NCBI RefSeq assembly: GCF_019703545.1
Contig: NZ_AP018771.1
Coordinates: 1,240,001-1,304,000, forward strand
Direction: 5' to 3'
DNA length: 64,000 nucleotides
Source of the DNA: Haemophilus influenzae
Lineage (GTDB): Bacteria > Pseudomonadota > Gammaproteobacteria > Enterobacterales > Pasteurellaceae
Shown: in pieces, positions 63,954-64,000 of the stretch
How the letters are laid out: every line of letters starts with the position of its first letter
Position numbering within the stretch: the stretch's first letter is position 1
Position numbers and translations under genes: made by a program
Notes under the pieces: model-generated
The model's database searches: none
What the model saw: only the letters and a program-made list of their open reading frames with translations
Told to the model about the DNA's origin: nothing

Positions 63954-64000
63954 TGATTGCCGCAACAGTGGAAGATGCCATGGCAGACATTGCCATCATC
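63914..64000 (+). CDS. E' extension, reached by -1 frameshift (runs off the right edge)
   Basis: From the slippery site the -1 frame is open to the window end (REELGSGNRSDRVMIAATVE, then DAMADIAII). The AxADIAxI pattern resembles the start of P2 E'. It is made as an E-E' fusion. An in-frame ATG at 63953 could also start it independently. Continuation beyond the window is needed to see its end. Confidence 0.7.

Larger units (their letters stand above)
40326..64000 (+). mobile_element. P2-like prophage, left part (continues past the window)
   Basis: Recognisable P2 homologues in order: Q and P leftward, then O, N, M, L, X, holin, lysozyme, Rz/Rz1, R, S rightward, then T, V, W, J, I, H, tail fibre assembly, FI, FII and E. 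Integrase, repressor, replication and D/U genes are not seen and should be to the right. Accessory inserts are hicAB, Bro-N, TraR-like, a reverse membrane gene, a terminator-flanked cassette and brnTA. All morphogenesis genes are intact, so the phage may still be functional. Confidence 0.9.

Overview
ORGANISM. The gene content and order (uvrB, zevAB, ettA, tmcA, mfd, accD-folC, metX, gyrA, ycaO, gloB, tehB, metG, mrp, siaB), the low G+C content and the very frequent 9-base uptake signal AAGTGCGGT / ACCGCACTT indicate Haemophilus influenzae or a very close relative. In the well-known reference numbering this corresponds roughly to the HI1247-HI1279 segment. Identification is from sequence recognition and memory; no database was searched. 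LAYOUT. (1) 1-32.1 kb is core chromosome. It holds the 5' part of uvrB, a tRNA-Asn with its own promoter, the zevAB zinc-uptake pair, a likely FNR-controlled small RNA resembling FnrS, a higBA toxin-antitoxin pair, translation and tRNA-modification genes (ettA, tmcA), mfd, a DegP/DegQ-type protease, accD-folC, sanA, metX behind a MetJ-like operator, gyrA with wild-type quinolone-determining residues, ycaO, a decayed iron-family ABC transporter locus, two methyltransferase genes, gloB, metG, mrp, a nitroreductase and siaB. (2) 32.1-32.3 kb is a scar with an IS3-type orfA fragment. (3) About 32.3-40.3 kb is a compact integrative element, almost entirely on the minus strand. It has a P4-type tyrosine integrase next to a core site matching the 3' end of tmRNA (ssrA), an AlpA-like regulator, a protein resembling phage small terminase subunits, a Rha-family regulator, a winged-helix protein, three 19-bp palindromic repeats, and a GC-rich cos-like stretch at the far end. 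It has no capsid or tail genes and I see no recognisable primase. This is the layout of a phage satellite (PICI-like), and I regard it as the best candidate for an undescribed system here. (4) 40.3-64.0 kb is the late region of a P2-like prophage that continues past the window: Q-P leftward, O-N-M-L-X-holin-lysozyme-Rz/Rz1-R-S rightward, then the tape measure, V-W-J-I-H-tail fibre assembly-FI-FII-E. Compared with the P2 map the tape-measure gene sits between S and V rather than after E. Several accessory genes are spliced in: hicAB and a Bro-N antirepressor with a c4-like structured leader between P and O; a TraR/DksA-type zinc finger protein; a reverse-strand membrane protein between S and T; a two-gene cassette between duplicated terminators; and brnTA after the tail fibre. 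A dispersed Haemophilus repeat lies between M and L and has two inverted relatives downstream of gyrA. Gene E ends in a classical T TTT TTA slippery heptamer, with the -1 frame open to the window edge, as in P2 E/E'. HOW IT FITS TOGETHER. The satellite-like element and the P2-like prophage abut at the tmRNA-type core site, suggesting tandem insertion at ssrA. If so, the intact ssrA should lie beyond the right edge, next to the prophage integrase and early genes, which are not in this window.
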